Positions 1-8,435 of a stretch of DNA of 64,000 nt are shown here, piece after piece. Position 1 is the stretch's first letter, and each line of letters begins with the position of its first letter. The position numbers and the translations under genes are program-made. The notes under the pieces were generated by a model that had not been told where the DNA came from, ran no database searches, and worked only from the letters and a program-made list of their open reading frames with translations. The stretch is from Haloarcula rubra (GTDB lineage Archaea; Halobacteriota; Halobacteria; Halobacteriales; Haloarculaceae), in contig NZ_RKLR01000005.1 in the NCBI RefSeq assembly GCF_019599465.1, positions 1 to 64,000 on the forward strand, in the 5' to 3' direction.

Positions 1-71
1 GTGCGCTCATTCTCCCAAACGTCTTCATTGTCCTCGTTCAACGTCTCGCTGAGGAGGTCTGCGAGTTGCAT
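1..71 (-). CDS. 5' end of an unidentified gene, cut by the window edge
   Basis: An ATG on the minus strand at 71-69 opens a frame that runs off the left edge. The visible 23 residues begin MQLADLLSETLNEDN and are rich in Asp and Glu, as haloarchaeal proteins are. Nothing more can be said about its function. It reads away from the debris that follows at 72-1440, so it probably marks the near edge of the neighbouring transcription unit. Confidence 0.4.
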   Translation of the reverse strand, partial: MQLADLLSETLNEDNEDVWENER

Positions 72-1437
72 GAGCACTTCTCGCTACGGCCTCCTCGCTT
101 CTCAAACTCGCTCAACTAGACAGTGCCGCACAGCTGGTTAGTTTACTCGTCGAGAGTAACCACCCCGGTGTTGGAGCACCGAGGTGCGTGGGTTCCGAGA
201 TACCCATGCAGGATTCCGAATCCAACTCACAAGAACGTATCGCACACAAGCAGGCGATCCAGCAATCGCACTGTAGTAGCATCGACAATAATGCTCTTAA
301 TTACCGCTGCCACAGAGACAATCGTTACGTCTCTGATTGGTTCCCTTCCGCATCATTCGATTGTAGCCAAGGCAGTGGTTCATACAGCCGCAGACCAATA
401 GGTGACAGTCCAGTCAAGATGAGGGGAGTGAATACTGATGGTCTGTAATGCTGGCCAGTCCGATCGAGCGCGTGTCCAGCGTGCAGCCCGGTCACTTAGA
501 CTCCGTGAACCGACAGCGAGAGTTGATACCATCAGTCCGGCTAACAGTATTTACAATTGCTGGACATTAGAAGCAACGTTGTCTGAAACGGATTGTGCTA
601 CTCCTGTAGTTTACGGGGCATTAAAAGACGAGGAATTAGACCTGCGGTTAGCACAGTCAAGAAGACCTCATTTTGTAATTATCGCGACGGCCTGATTGGT
701 TGATTCTCGTCGTCCCTCAGTGCGGTCACTTCAGAACGCGATGGAGACGACGAGACAAATCCGAGACAGTGATAGCTGAGGGATTCTCAGTAGGTCAGAT
801 GACCATGATATTACCTCCTCGTATATTTCCCTGGAAGTGAGCTTCCCGACCTCTCCGACCTCTGCTTTGGACCCGTGCCCCTGCTGGAATCAAGACGACG
901 CCGAATGGTGTTTGCATCAGCGAGACGCGGGTACGACCTCAAAGAATCGCTGATGGATAGCTTTCTCGAAGGGCTGTATGTCTCACCTACGATACGTAAT
1001 ACGGACATCTCGATTCACGTCGCCTCACTGAATATCGAGGGAACATTTGATTCACTGAAGAATCGTATCGAAGGGCTTGGATGCCGACGTCAAGTATCTG
1101 CAGGAGAAACGTTGAGTCGGAGCCCGCAGGATTTGATAGGGTTTGGAAGACTATTCACTCTCTAAGACACTCTTCGGAATAGTTCGATGCAAGCGTTCGA
1201 CATTCGGGACGTCACTCACCAGTCGGGTCGATAGCTCAGAAGCAAGCTCTAGGAGTTTCCATCCGGAAGATGGTTCGACAACCGCCAGTCTCATATCTGT
1301 GATCAAAATTGAACACGGACAGAATCCGCACTCTTTGAGCGTGGGCCGTCACGATTAGGGAAGAAGTCAACTGAGGCACCACTCGTCCCAAAAGATACCG
1401 ACGCTAGCCATGATTTTCACTAGTGATGAAAGTGCGT
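72..1437. other. 1.4 kb without a convincing gene; decayed DNA
   Basis: No open frame here has haloarchaeal protein character: the translations are basic, Ser/Arg-rich and lack domain motifs. A few in-frame stretches look like relics. At about 875-1100 the plus strand reads through segments such as SLNIEGTFDSLKNRIEGL, and a shifted frame then gives DADVKYLQEK, as if a coiled-coil-like gene had been frameshifted. The family could not be recognised. Base composition is AT-richer than the core to the right. It is best read as remnants left by insertion and deletion at the edge of a polysaccharide island. Confidence 0.45.
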
Positions 1438-1441
1438 AGGA

Positions 1442-1449
1442 TTTATATT
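1442..1449 (+). promoter_or_regulatory. TATA box of the sugar transferase gene
   Basis: TTTATATT lies 24 bases before the ATG at 1473, the usual spacing for a haloarchaeal leaderless promoter. No Shine-Dalgarno sequence precedes the start, which fits a leaderless mRNA. Confidence 0.5.
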
Positions 1450-1472
1450 GATATTCATTCATCAGTAAGAGG

Positions 1473-2864
1473 ATGGATAGCGGATGGCGGTACCGGTTGG
1501 TAAGCATCTCAGGTGTGGTTCTTCTCACAGCTATCACTGTTGCACTCGTCAACAACGCAACTGTGCAGTCGGGCGCGCAGGCGATGCCAGTCCTCAAGCG
1601 GTTGTCAGGCAACCCTACGACTGCGCCTGAGTTTACTATTGAGCTGTTGTTGGCTGTCAGTGTTTTTAGTGGTGCGTTCATGCCTCTCTACAAGCCACGA
1701 CCCCGACGTATTCTCGACATTGTCTCGCTCACACACAAACGTATATTCGTCGCCGTATTTGCCCTGGCAACCATCGGCTACTTCGACTACAGCTACCGGT
1801 TACCACGGCTGAGCGTCTTGCTGATGACGCCGCTACTGCTCGTGGCACTGCCTGCATGGTTCGTCTGGATCCGCCAGCGGCCATCAACTAATGGAGATCG
1901 GACCATCGTCGTAGGAGACGATTTTGAGGTCATTGAGTCCGTCGCCAACGAGATCAAGGGACCACTGCTAGGCTATCTCTGCCCGACGAGTGCGATGCTA
2001 ACACAGATTGAGGCACGCGCTGTCCCCGATGGCGGCGTCGAAGCACTTGGCTTGGAGCGACTGGGTGGCCTCTCACGCATTGAGGATGTTCTCGTGGAGT
2101 ACGATATTGACACGGTAGTACTCGCATTTAGCCACTCCGACCGCGCGGAGTTTTTTGGTGCGCTTGACGCCTGCTACGAGCATGGTGTAGATGCCAAAGT
2201 CCACCAGAAGCATGCAGACGCAGTATTGACCGCTGACAGTCAGCAAGGGTCGTTGGTTGAAGTCGCTATCGAGCCGTGGGATTTGCAAGATTATTTAATA
2301 AAACGGGCGTTCGATGTTGTTTTCTCAGTGGCAGGGCTCGTCACGTTGACCCCCGTGATTTGTGTTATATCCGCTATAATCAAGTTAGAGGACCGGGGTC
2401 CAGTCCTGTACAGCCAAGAGCGAACGGCTGTCTTGGGCGAGACTTTCAACATCCACAAGTTCCGGACGATGGTGCCCGATAGCGGGAAGGTCGAACCGAT
2501 TGAAGACGTTGAGAACGACCGAATCACCAAAGTCGGACGGCTACTTCGACAGACCCATTTTGACGAAATCCCACAACTCTGGTCGATTCTCCGTGGAGAT
2601 ATGAGTGTGGTGGGTCCCCGCGCCGTTTGGACGGACGAAGAGCACCTGCTGGAAGCAGAATCGGAAATGTGGCGCAAAAGATGGTTTGTCAAGCCAGGGC
2701 TAACGGGGTTGGCACAAATCCACAATGCTAACAGTACCAATCCTGAACAGAAGCTGCGATACGATCTCGAATATGTACGCAAGCAGTCTTTCCGGTTTGA
2801 TTTGCAGATTGTTGCACGGCAGATCTGGAAAGTCTTTGACGATCTAATTAGTTCATTCCGCTAG
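1473..2864 (+). CDS. Polyprenyl (dolichyl) glycosylphosphotransferase, sugar transferase
   Basis: A 463-residue membrane enzyme of the Bac_transf family (WcaJ/EpsE type), which moves a sugar-1-phosphate from a nucleotide sugar to a lipid phosphate and so starts a glycan chain. The N-terminal half has membrane segments at about 9-27, 55-72, 91-105 and 112-132, then a Rossmann-like region (about 143-245). The catalytic half begins at KRAFDVVFS (277-285) with a further hydrophobic segment and carries the family blocks YSQERTAVLGETF (313-325), KFRTM (329-333), FDEIPQLWSILRGD (363-376) and MSVVGPR (377-383). Length is normal and the frame intact. It is the only whole copy: the gene after it (3009-4409) is a broken paralogue. 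The donor sugar cannot be read from sequence. Confidence 0.9.
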   Translation: MDSGWRYRLVSISGVVLLTAITVALVNNATVQSGAQAMPVLKRLSGNPTTAPEFTIELLLAVSVFSGAFMPLYKPRPRRILDIVSLTHKRIFVAVFALATIGYFDYSYRLPRLSVLLMTPLLLVALPAWFVWIRQRPSTNGDRTIVVGDDFEVIESVANEIKGPLLGYLCPTSAMLTQIEARAVPDGGVEALGLERLGGLSRIEDVLVEYDIDTVVLAFSHSDRAEFFGALDACYEHGVDAKVHQKHADAVLTADSQQGSLVEVAIEPWDLQDYLIKRAFDVVFSVAGLVTLTPVICVISAIIKLEDRGPVLYSQERTAVLGETFNIHKFRTMVPDSGKVEPIEDVENDRITKVGRLLRQTHFDEIPQLWSILRGDMSVVGPRAVWTDEEHLLEAESEMWRKRWFVKPGLTGLAQIHNANSTNPEQKLRYDLEYVRKQSFRFDLQIVARQIWKVFDDLISSFR

Positions 2865-3008
2865 ATGGCTGTCGATGACGCCACTCAACAGTATCATAAT
2901 ACCCACCAAATGTGTGTCTATATATTTCTTTAATTTTTTATAATTCTACCATAACTACGGAGTTTATTACTATATTGTAATTAGTTAAATAATAAGTGAT
3001 GATATCAA

Positions 3009-4409
3009 TTGGCAAGTTTCGCAAGAACCACTTTTTTTGCAGTCGTAGTTACACTGGTCAACAATCCCGTCGTCCAGCTGATTGCGCAGGCATTTCCTAT
3101 CATTACCCGATTAGCTGAGAATCCAGCCACCGCTCCGGAGTTTACTATCGAATTACTCCTGAATGTCGCCATCGTCACAGGTGCGTTCTTCCTGCTGTAC
3201 AAGCCACGTCCCGCCGTATCCTCGATATCGTCGCATTAGCTCACAAGCGGGTACTCGTGGCTGTGTTCGCACTGGCGACTATCGGCTACTTCGGTTATAC
3301 GTATCGGCTCCCGCGATTGAGTCTTCTGCTAGTGACCCCAGTATTATTGGTTGCACTACCCGCATGGCACATTTGGATCCGACGATGGCCGTCCGGAAAC
3401 GGTGATCGGACCATCGTTGTCGGTGACAATCTCGAAGTCATCAATCACATTGTGTCTGAAGTGGAGGGGTCGCTGCTCGGCTATCTCTTATCTCTGTCCA
3501 ACGAACGCATTCAGAAGGCGCAGTGAGGCCGCTGTTGTCCCTGACGGTGGGTTGAGATGAGGGGTTTGAATCGGCTTGGCGGTCTTTCGCGCATTGAAGA
3601 CGTCCTTGTGGAGTATGACGTGGACAGGGTTGTACTGGCGTTCGACCAATCCGACCGGGCGGAGTTTTTTTTTTGACGCACTGGATGCCTGCTCTGAACA
3701 CGGTGTAAACGCGAAGGTGCACCGTGATCACGAAGACTCGGTGTTAGTGAGCGAGATGAGCGTTGAGATGATCGTTAACGTAGATATCGAACCCTGGGAC
3801 ATGCAGGATTATATGATGAAGCGAGCGTTCGATATCGTGTTCGCCGGCGTGGGGTTGCTGGGGTTGTCCCCAGTCATTGTTGGAATCGCGGTCGCCCTAA
3901 AACTGGACGACGGTGGCTCGGTACTGTACAGCCAAGAACGGACCGCCGTGTTTGGCGAAACGTTCCCGGTGTATAAATTCCGGTCAATGGTCGAAAACGC
4001 TGAAGAGAAGATAGGTGCGAAAATCAGCGAAGAGGATAGTGGTGGCGTGGACCCGCGGGTTACGTCCGTCGGTCGGATTCTTCGACAGGCACATTTCGAC
4101 GAAATTCCACAGCTATGGTCGGTGTTGCAAGGGGATATGAGCGTAGTTGGTCCGCGTCCAGAACGACCGGCGTTGGACTTGGATATTCAGACGGGAGTTG
4201 CCGCATGGCAAAAGCGGTGGTTCGTGAAACCAGGCTTGACTGGCCCTGCACAAGTGAGCGGGGTGACAGGAACAGACCCAATGGAGAAGCTTCGCTACAA
4301 TATAGAATAGGTGAAATGTCAGTCGTTTCGGTACGATCTAAAGCTCGTCGTACGACAAGTTTGGCGTGTGATTGCCGATACTGCGGGTGTAGTGCGCGAA
4401 TCAGAATAG
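3009..4409 (+). pseudogene. Frameshifted paralogue of the sugar transferase
   Basis: Translation matches the gene at 1473-2864 along its whole length, but the matching blocks sit in different frames. LVNNPVVQ...YKPRP is in one frame to about 3210, where a short C run has lost a base. FALATIGYFGYTYRLPRLS is in a second frame to about 3480. PTN...VPDGG and RLGGLSRIEDVLVEYD use further frames between 3490 and 3660. A run of ten T at 3666-3675 shifts the frame again before DALDACSEHGVNAKVH. The catalytic half KRAFDIVFAG...FDEIPQLWSVLQGD...VVGPRPE is clean, but a TAG at 4308-4310 interrupts RYNIE-VKCQSF. The homology ends at the TAG at 4407-4409. At least four lesions make this a pseudogene rather than a switchable gene. 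An upstream ATG at 2999 is also possible as the original start. Confidence 0.85.
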
Positions 4410-4863
4410 CATCCGCAATACACTCGGGAGGTGCAGCCACCACGGCGATGAAGTCTTTTGATTTACTACTATCATTCAAAAAGTATCATTTCCGAAGGAG
4501 TTATTGACTACATCAATTCTGGCCCTAGGAACTAACCGAACATCTGGCGGATTATCGTCATAGTGTGATAATTTTGTTAATATAGAGGCATCAAATGCCG
4601 GTACTTGCAAATCGAAACCGCAATCGCTCGTCGTATGTACGATTGCGCGGTGTCGCTAACGGGAGCATCAGTGTGGGCTATTGTGATTACGGAGGTGCAA
4701 AAAGAAAATCCGTGTTTTTAGTGATTTGCTGACTGCGCTCGAATCATACTGTTTTTTTCTCCCAAGAGAACGTCACCATCGTGTTCAACGGAGATGAGTG
4801 GAACGTTCTCCACAATTGCCTACCACTCGGGCGGCGGGATAGGTTTCCCCTCGGCAGGCATCG
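4410..4863. other. AT-rich intergenic stretch between convergent genes
   Basis: Lies between the 3' end of the broken sugar transferase and the 3' end of rmlB, so it is a convergent terminator region. It has short A and T runs (for example about 4698-4720 and 4748-4757) that could end transcripts. On the minus strand a 13-codon open stub follows the rmlB stop directly, perhaps the beginning of a lost downstream gene. No gene, RNA or repeat was recognised. Confidence 0.4.
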
Positions 4864-5790
4864 TCAGTCCAAGTAGTACTCGACGGTTCGTTCGAGTCCC
4901 TCCTCGAACGAGTATTCCGGTTCCCAGCCGAGTGCTTCGATTTTCCCAGTTTCGAGTGCGTATCGCTGGTCGTGGCTGGCGCGGTCATCAACGAACTCAA
5001 TCAGGTCGTCGTCCGCGCCGACAGCATCCAGAATCGCTTCGGTGACTTCGAGGTTTGTCTTTTCTGCGTGACTCCCAACATTATAGATATCTCCAACCGT
5101 CCCCTCTCGGAGGGCTACGTCGAGTGCTCGGCAGTTGTCCTCGACGTAGATCCACTCGCGGACGTTCGACCCGTCTCCGTATACAGGAAGGTTCTCACCG
5201 GCGGCGGCATTCTGGATGAATTTCGGAATGAGTTTCTCGGGGTGCTGACGGGGACCGAAGTTGTTGCAGGTGCGCGTGATGAGGACAGGGAGGTCGTGAG
5301 TCGTCTGGAAGCTCTGTGCAAAGAGGTCCGCACCTGCCTTCGTCGCCGAATAGGGGTTCCGGGGATTGAGTGGATCGTCCTCGGAGAACTTCCCATCGAG
5401 GGTCTGGCCGTACACCTCATCGGTCGAGATCTGGAGGAAGCGCTCGATATCTGCTTCGTTAGCAGCGTCGAGGAGGGTCTGAGTACCCTGAACGTTCGTC
5501 GTGACGAAGGATTTCGCACCTTCTATTGATCGATCTACGTGGGACTCCGCCGCGAAGTTGACTATTGCATCGACGTCGGAAACGAGATCCGTAACGAGAT
5601 CGCGGTCGCGGATATTACCTTCGACGAACTCGTGACGTGGGTCGTCGAGAACACCATCGAGATTCTCCTTCGAACCCGCATACGTCAACGCGTCCAGCGT
5701 GATGATTTCGTCGTCTTCGTGCTCGCTGAGGACGTAATGAACGAAGTTTGACCCAATAAACCCAGCACCGCCAGTGACGAGAATTCGCAT
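4864..5790 (-). CDS. rmlB: dTDP-glucose 4,6-dehydratase
   Basis: Converts dTDP-glucose to dTDP-4-keto-6-deoxyglucose, the branch point to dTDP-rhamnose and other deoxysugars. The 308-residue protein is an extended short-chain dehydrogenase: NAD-binding GGAGFIG at 7-13, the RmlB active-site block STDEVYG at 122-128 with Thr-Asp-Glu, and YSATK (147-151) with the catalytic Tyr and Lys. The start at 5790 (MRILVTGG) is chosen because the Rossmann strand begins immediately; a longer frame to 5883 adds 31 residues with no fold. An RmlA fragment lies upstream on the same strand, but an insertion sequence now separates the two. No rmlC or rmlD is present, so the rhamnose pathway is incomplete in this window. 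Confidence 0.93.
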   Translation of the reverse strand: MRILVTGGAGFIGSNFVHYVLSEHEDDEIITLDALTYAGSKENLDGVLDDPRHEFVEGNIRDRDLVTDLVSDVDAIVNFAAESHVDRSIEGAKSFVTTNVQGTQTLLDAANEADIERFLQISTDEVYGQTLDGKFSEDDPLNPRNPYSATKAGADLFAQSFQTTHDLPVLITRTCNNFGPRQHPEKLIPKFIQNAAAGENLPVYGDGSNVREWIYVEDNCRALDVALREGTVGDIYNVGSHAEKTNLEVTEAILDAVGADDDLIEFVDDRASHDQRYALETGKIEALGWEPEYSFEEGLERTVEYYLD

Positions 5791-6044
5791 GGTATGACCG
5801 TGTTCGTAATAGCTATTTACATTATTGTCGGAATACGGTAGTATATGACCCGCCGTCGCTGCGAATGGTCTTCTGGCAAGCAATGTAGTATATGAAGGGC
5901 AGCAACGTATATGACATATCTGGGGACCTATCAGTCAACGCGACCTGCGGTCCGACATTCATTCACGCAGTTCAATCTCCGAGAATACGACTTTTTATGT
6001 GCCACGCATCGAAATATTCAGAGCCTGAAGTCCACAACAACTTT

Positions 6045-6052
6045 ATCTGAGG
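6045..6052. repeat. Left target-site duplication of the IS
   Basis: ATCTGAGG stands directly outside the left terminal repeat and is repeated exactly at 7049-7056. Eight bases is the duplication length reported for IS1595-family elements. Confidence 0.9.
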
Positions 6053-7048
6053 CGCTCTTGTGAAGCATGTTGTTGATTTTCAGAATGCGGCGTCGAGAGC
6101 ATGTTTGAGCGCTTCGTCACCTGGTTTTCTGTAGAGTTCGCAGCGGAGCTGAAAGGCTCTAAGATACGGTGTTAGCTTGTCTTTTGACACTCCTCGGTGG
6201 GGCGAGAGCCACCGTCGCGTCAGCGACGCGTGGCTCTCGCAGCTGTTGACGTGGATATCGCCGTCAGCGTATTCGCCGTCGCCGTGGACGACGTATTTGC
6301 GGGTAAATGCGTCGTCTTCTTCGAGCGAATCGTAGGCCCGAAATCCGTCCGTATAGACGGTCAGCGACTCCTCACCGTGGTTAGCAAGCAGGAGTCGAAC
6401 GGTCGATTCGTTGGCGGATTTCGCTGGGACGACGTACCGATCGTCCGAGCCCCGATCGACCAGCGTGAACACCGGCGGTTTGTCCCCGTCGTACGAACCA
6501 CGCCCGCGCGTAGACAGGCCACGCGAGCGCGACTCCTGGTCGCGCTCGCGGCCTTTGAGACCGGCAGACACGTACACTTCGTCGATTTCAACCGGTCCAG
6601 ACAGCGTGATCGAAGGCGCGTCGAGCGCTCTGGCGAAGCGCTCGACGCGCCGTCTCACCGTCTTGTAAGAAAGATCGAGTTCCGCCTCAATCTGCCGAAT
6701 ACTCGTGTTGAACCGTAAAAACACGTAGATCGTGAAGAACCACTCTTTCAGCGAGAGCTTCGAGTGAGCGAAGATCGTGCCGGTCTTGTCGTTGAACGTC
6801 CGACCGCAATTCTTACACAAATACCGCTGATACACCCGATAGCTGCCGTTTCTGACCGTCAGGTCAGAACGGCAGCGGGGGCACTCAACGCCATCACGCC
6901 AGCGAACCTGTTCCAGCAGGTCCGCTGCAGCCGATCCCGACACGAATCGGCTCATTGGGAACATATCGGGCACCGCTGGCGCGGTGCCCTTGCCCTCTTC
7001 GACTTTCAGCCGCACCTCTCGCTATCAACAATCTACTTCGCAAGAGCG
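6053..7048 (-). mobile_element. Complete IS1595-family insertion sequence, 996 bp
   Basis: The element is bounded by 25-bp imperfect terminal inverted repeats at 6053-6077 and 7024-7048; 21 of 25 positions agree and both outer ends read CGCTCTTG. Exact 8-bp direct repeats (ATCTGAGG) flank it at 6045-6052 and 7049-7056. One intact transposase gene fills the inside on the minus strand. Perfect flanks and an open transposase suggest a recent insertion that may still be mobile. It landed just downstream of the 59-residue zinc protein gene and upstream of rmlB, splitting a former minus-strand rml transcription unit. Confidence 0.93.
6080..7015 (-). CDS. IS1595-family transposase (ISH4-like group)
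   Basis: A 311-residue DDE-type transposase that cuts and joins the ends of its own element. An N-terminal zinc ribbon has Cys45, Cys48, Cys67 and Cys70 (CPRC...CKNC). A helix-turn-helix-like part (about 100-130, LSYKTVRRRVERF) follows, then the catalytic domain with EIDEVYV (Asp145), YTDGFRAYD (Asp223) and HVNSCESHA (His255, Asn257, Glu260), followed by RWLSPHRG, a block typical of this family. The open frame is complete. A shorter start at MFPMSRF (residue 18) is possible. The assignment to the ISH4-like group rests on the HVNSCE motif and is less certain than the family. Confidence 0.9.
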   Translation of the reverse strand: MRLKVEEGKGTAPAVPDMFPMSRFVSGSAAADLLEQVRWRDGVECPRCRSDLTVRNGSYRVYQRYLCKNCGRTFNDKTGTIFAHSKLSLKEWFFTIYVFLRFNTSIRQIEAELDLSYKTVRRRVERFARALDAPSITLSGPVEIDEVYVSAGLKGRERDQESRSRGLSTRGRGSYDGDKPPVFTLVDRGSDDRYVVPAKSANESTVRLLLANHGEESLTVYTDGFRAYDSLEEDDAFTRKYVVHGDGEYADGDIHVNSCESHASLTRRWLSPHRGVSKDKLTPYLRAFQLRCELYRKPGDEALKHALDAAF

Positions 7049-7056
7049 ATCTGAGG
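7049..7056. repeat. Right target-site duplication of the IS
   Basis: Exact copy of ATCTGAGG at 6045-6052. Removing the IS and one copy rejoins the 3' flank of the zinc protein gene to the rmlB upstream region. Confidence 0.9.
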
Positions 7057-7082
7057 GGAAAAGTGCCCGAAAACGCGTTGCG

Positions 7083-7262
7083 TTAAATCTGATAGCGATC
7101 TCGGTTTTCGAGAAAGTATTCGCGTTCGTCTTCAGGCATATCGGCGAAGCGGAGAACTTCTTGGCAGTTCAGTCCTGGACACTTCATGATGCGATTGTCT
7201 TCGAGTTCGTTCGCCGCAACGATGGAACCACAGGCCGGACAGGAGTGTGTGATGATACGCAT
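7083..7262 (-). CDS. Small zinc-binding protein, 59 residues
   Basis: ATG at 7262-7260, TAA at 7085-7083. The protein starts MRIITHSCPACG and has two cysteine pairs, Cys8/Cys11 (CPAC) and Cys28/Cys33 (CPGLNC), followed by an acidic C-terminal helix. Such an arrangement should hold one zinc ion. It starts 2 bases after the stop of the RmlA fragment, so it was probably co-transcribed with rmlA, and the IS now sits 27 bases beyond its stop. Its job is unknown; small zinc proteins of this kind are common in haloarchaea. The intact frame amid broken neighbours suggests that it is either still used or recently cut off. Confidence 0.7.
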   Translation of the reverse strand: MRIITHSCPACGSIVAANELEDNRIMKCPGLNCQEVLRFADMPEDEREYFLENRDRYQI

Positions 7263-7264
7263 CG

Positions 7265-7615
7265 TTATAGTTTAAGTTGGGAATTCTCGCCGACGACGAG
7301 TCGCCGACCCTCCGGAAGTAGTTCATCTGCACTCCTGACGTTGGCGTTCCGTCCGAGCAAGCTGTCGACGATACGGCCGTTCGCGGTGAGTTCAGAGTCG
7401 CCAATGATGACACTATTCTCAATATGAATATTCTCCAATGTGGAGTTCGCCCCAATCGATGTATACGGACCGACGTACGTTCCGCTCTTGATGATAGTGT
7501 TCTCTGCCATGGAGACCGGGCCTCGAACGACAGCCCCGTCTTCGATGACCGAGGAGTCTGCAAGCCCAATGCGTCCGTCAGTCTCCGCGCCGTCCTCGAC
7601 GATGCCTTTTGTGTT
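7265..7615 (-). pseudogene. C-terminal fragment of glucose-1-phosphate thymidylyltransferase (RmlA type)
   Basis: About 116 residues of hexapeptide left-handed beta-helix (…IGLADSSVIEDGAVV, IIKSGTYVGPYTSIG, NIHIENSVIIGDS) ending LVVGENSQLKL, as at the C-terminus of archaeal long-form sugar-phosphate nucleotidylyltransferases of the RmlA type. The whole N-terminal nucleotidyltransferase domain is missing. Directly upstream, in the same frame and separated by a single TGA (7616-7618), lies the N-terminal half of an unrelated glycosyltransferase. The fragment was therefore created by a deletion or recombination joint. Translation could restart at the ATG at 7510 (MAENTIIKSG), but the product would lack the active site. 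Confidence 0.8.
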
Positions 7616-8149
7616 TCAGTCTGCCCGACAGTAGAGAAACCGGACAGTATTGTCGAGCATCCAGATAACGAGACGATTGTCGAAATCACTGACCGCGAGT
7701 ATGGATTCCGGCCAGAGATCCCGAATTTCAAAGACAAAATCAGCCCGCTTAAGTCGCGCGATAACCCAGGCGGAAACCCCGGTCAGTGGTTGCGGAGACG
7801 TAGCGACGACAACTGACGGAGACGTATACCACAATCCGACAACTATCGAGATGAACATAAACCAGACGAATTTCAAGCTTCGTCGAAGAAGGTTACCACT
7901 TGACGAGGGTGCAGTCTTCGTATAGAGAACGTCAACATCCCCACGTTGCTCACGACGGAGCAATTCGTTGTCGTAGCCATCGTACAGTTCCCCCTCTGGG
8001 TAATCCGGTGCCGATGTGAGTACAGTCACCGATACCTCTTCGCTCCACCGTCGTGAAAGTTCATCCCAGCGGATCGGTGCCGCTCCCGTTTCTGGCGGGA
8101 AGTACTGTGTTACGATGAGGACGGAATCGTCGCCATCAGGCATAGACAT
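7616..8149 (-). pseudogene. N-terminal half of a GT4-family glycosyltransferase (WbuB-like)
   Basis: The 177-residue frame begins MSMPDGDDSVLIVTQYFPPE, the typical GT-B N-terminal start of WbuB-like enzymes, and continues through WDELSRRW, LTSAPDYPEG, a membrane-associating hydrophobic stretch (about 90-110) and FEIRDLWPESI, a well-conserved block of the family. It then stops at TGA (7616-7618), right where RmlA-type sequence begins in the same frame. Whole enzymes are about 400 residues and need the C-terminal nucleotide-sugar domain, so this is a truncated gene. The start at 8149 is supported by the conserved N-terminus. Confidence 0.82.
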
Positions 8150-8435
8150 AGGCTTAAAATCTGGGTACTTTGCTATTACTATCTCTTATTCATCCCGCGA
8201 ATCATATAATAAGAGCACTATCAATCGTACGATAAATGGTATCATCAACAACGCTTAATCGTCGGACTCTCCCTCGTTTTGGATAGAGAGTTGTTGGTCA
8301 GTTCATATCGACAACTGAAAGTCACAGCGGGCAATGGCACCGCGAACACGCCACCTGACGAAGCATTATCAACATTCGAAGAAGCGACAGAAGTACAACG
8401 AAACACCCAAAACATGTCCGATAAATGCCTACAGC

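Noticed and set aside
438-695. 85-residue open frame in the left debris
   Set aside because: Basic and motif-free, with no promoter or spacing signal; nothing supports translation.
3666-3675. T10 tract as a phase-variation switch for the second sugar transferase
   Set aside because: At least three other frame breaks and a premature TAG exist in the same gene, so changing this tract alone could not restore a protein.
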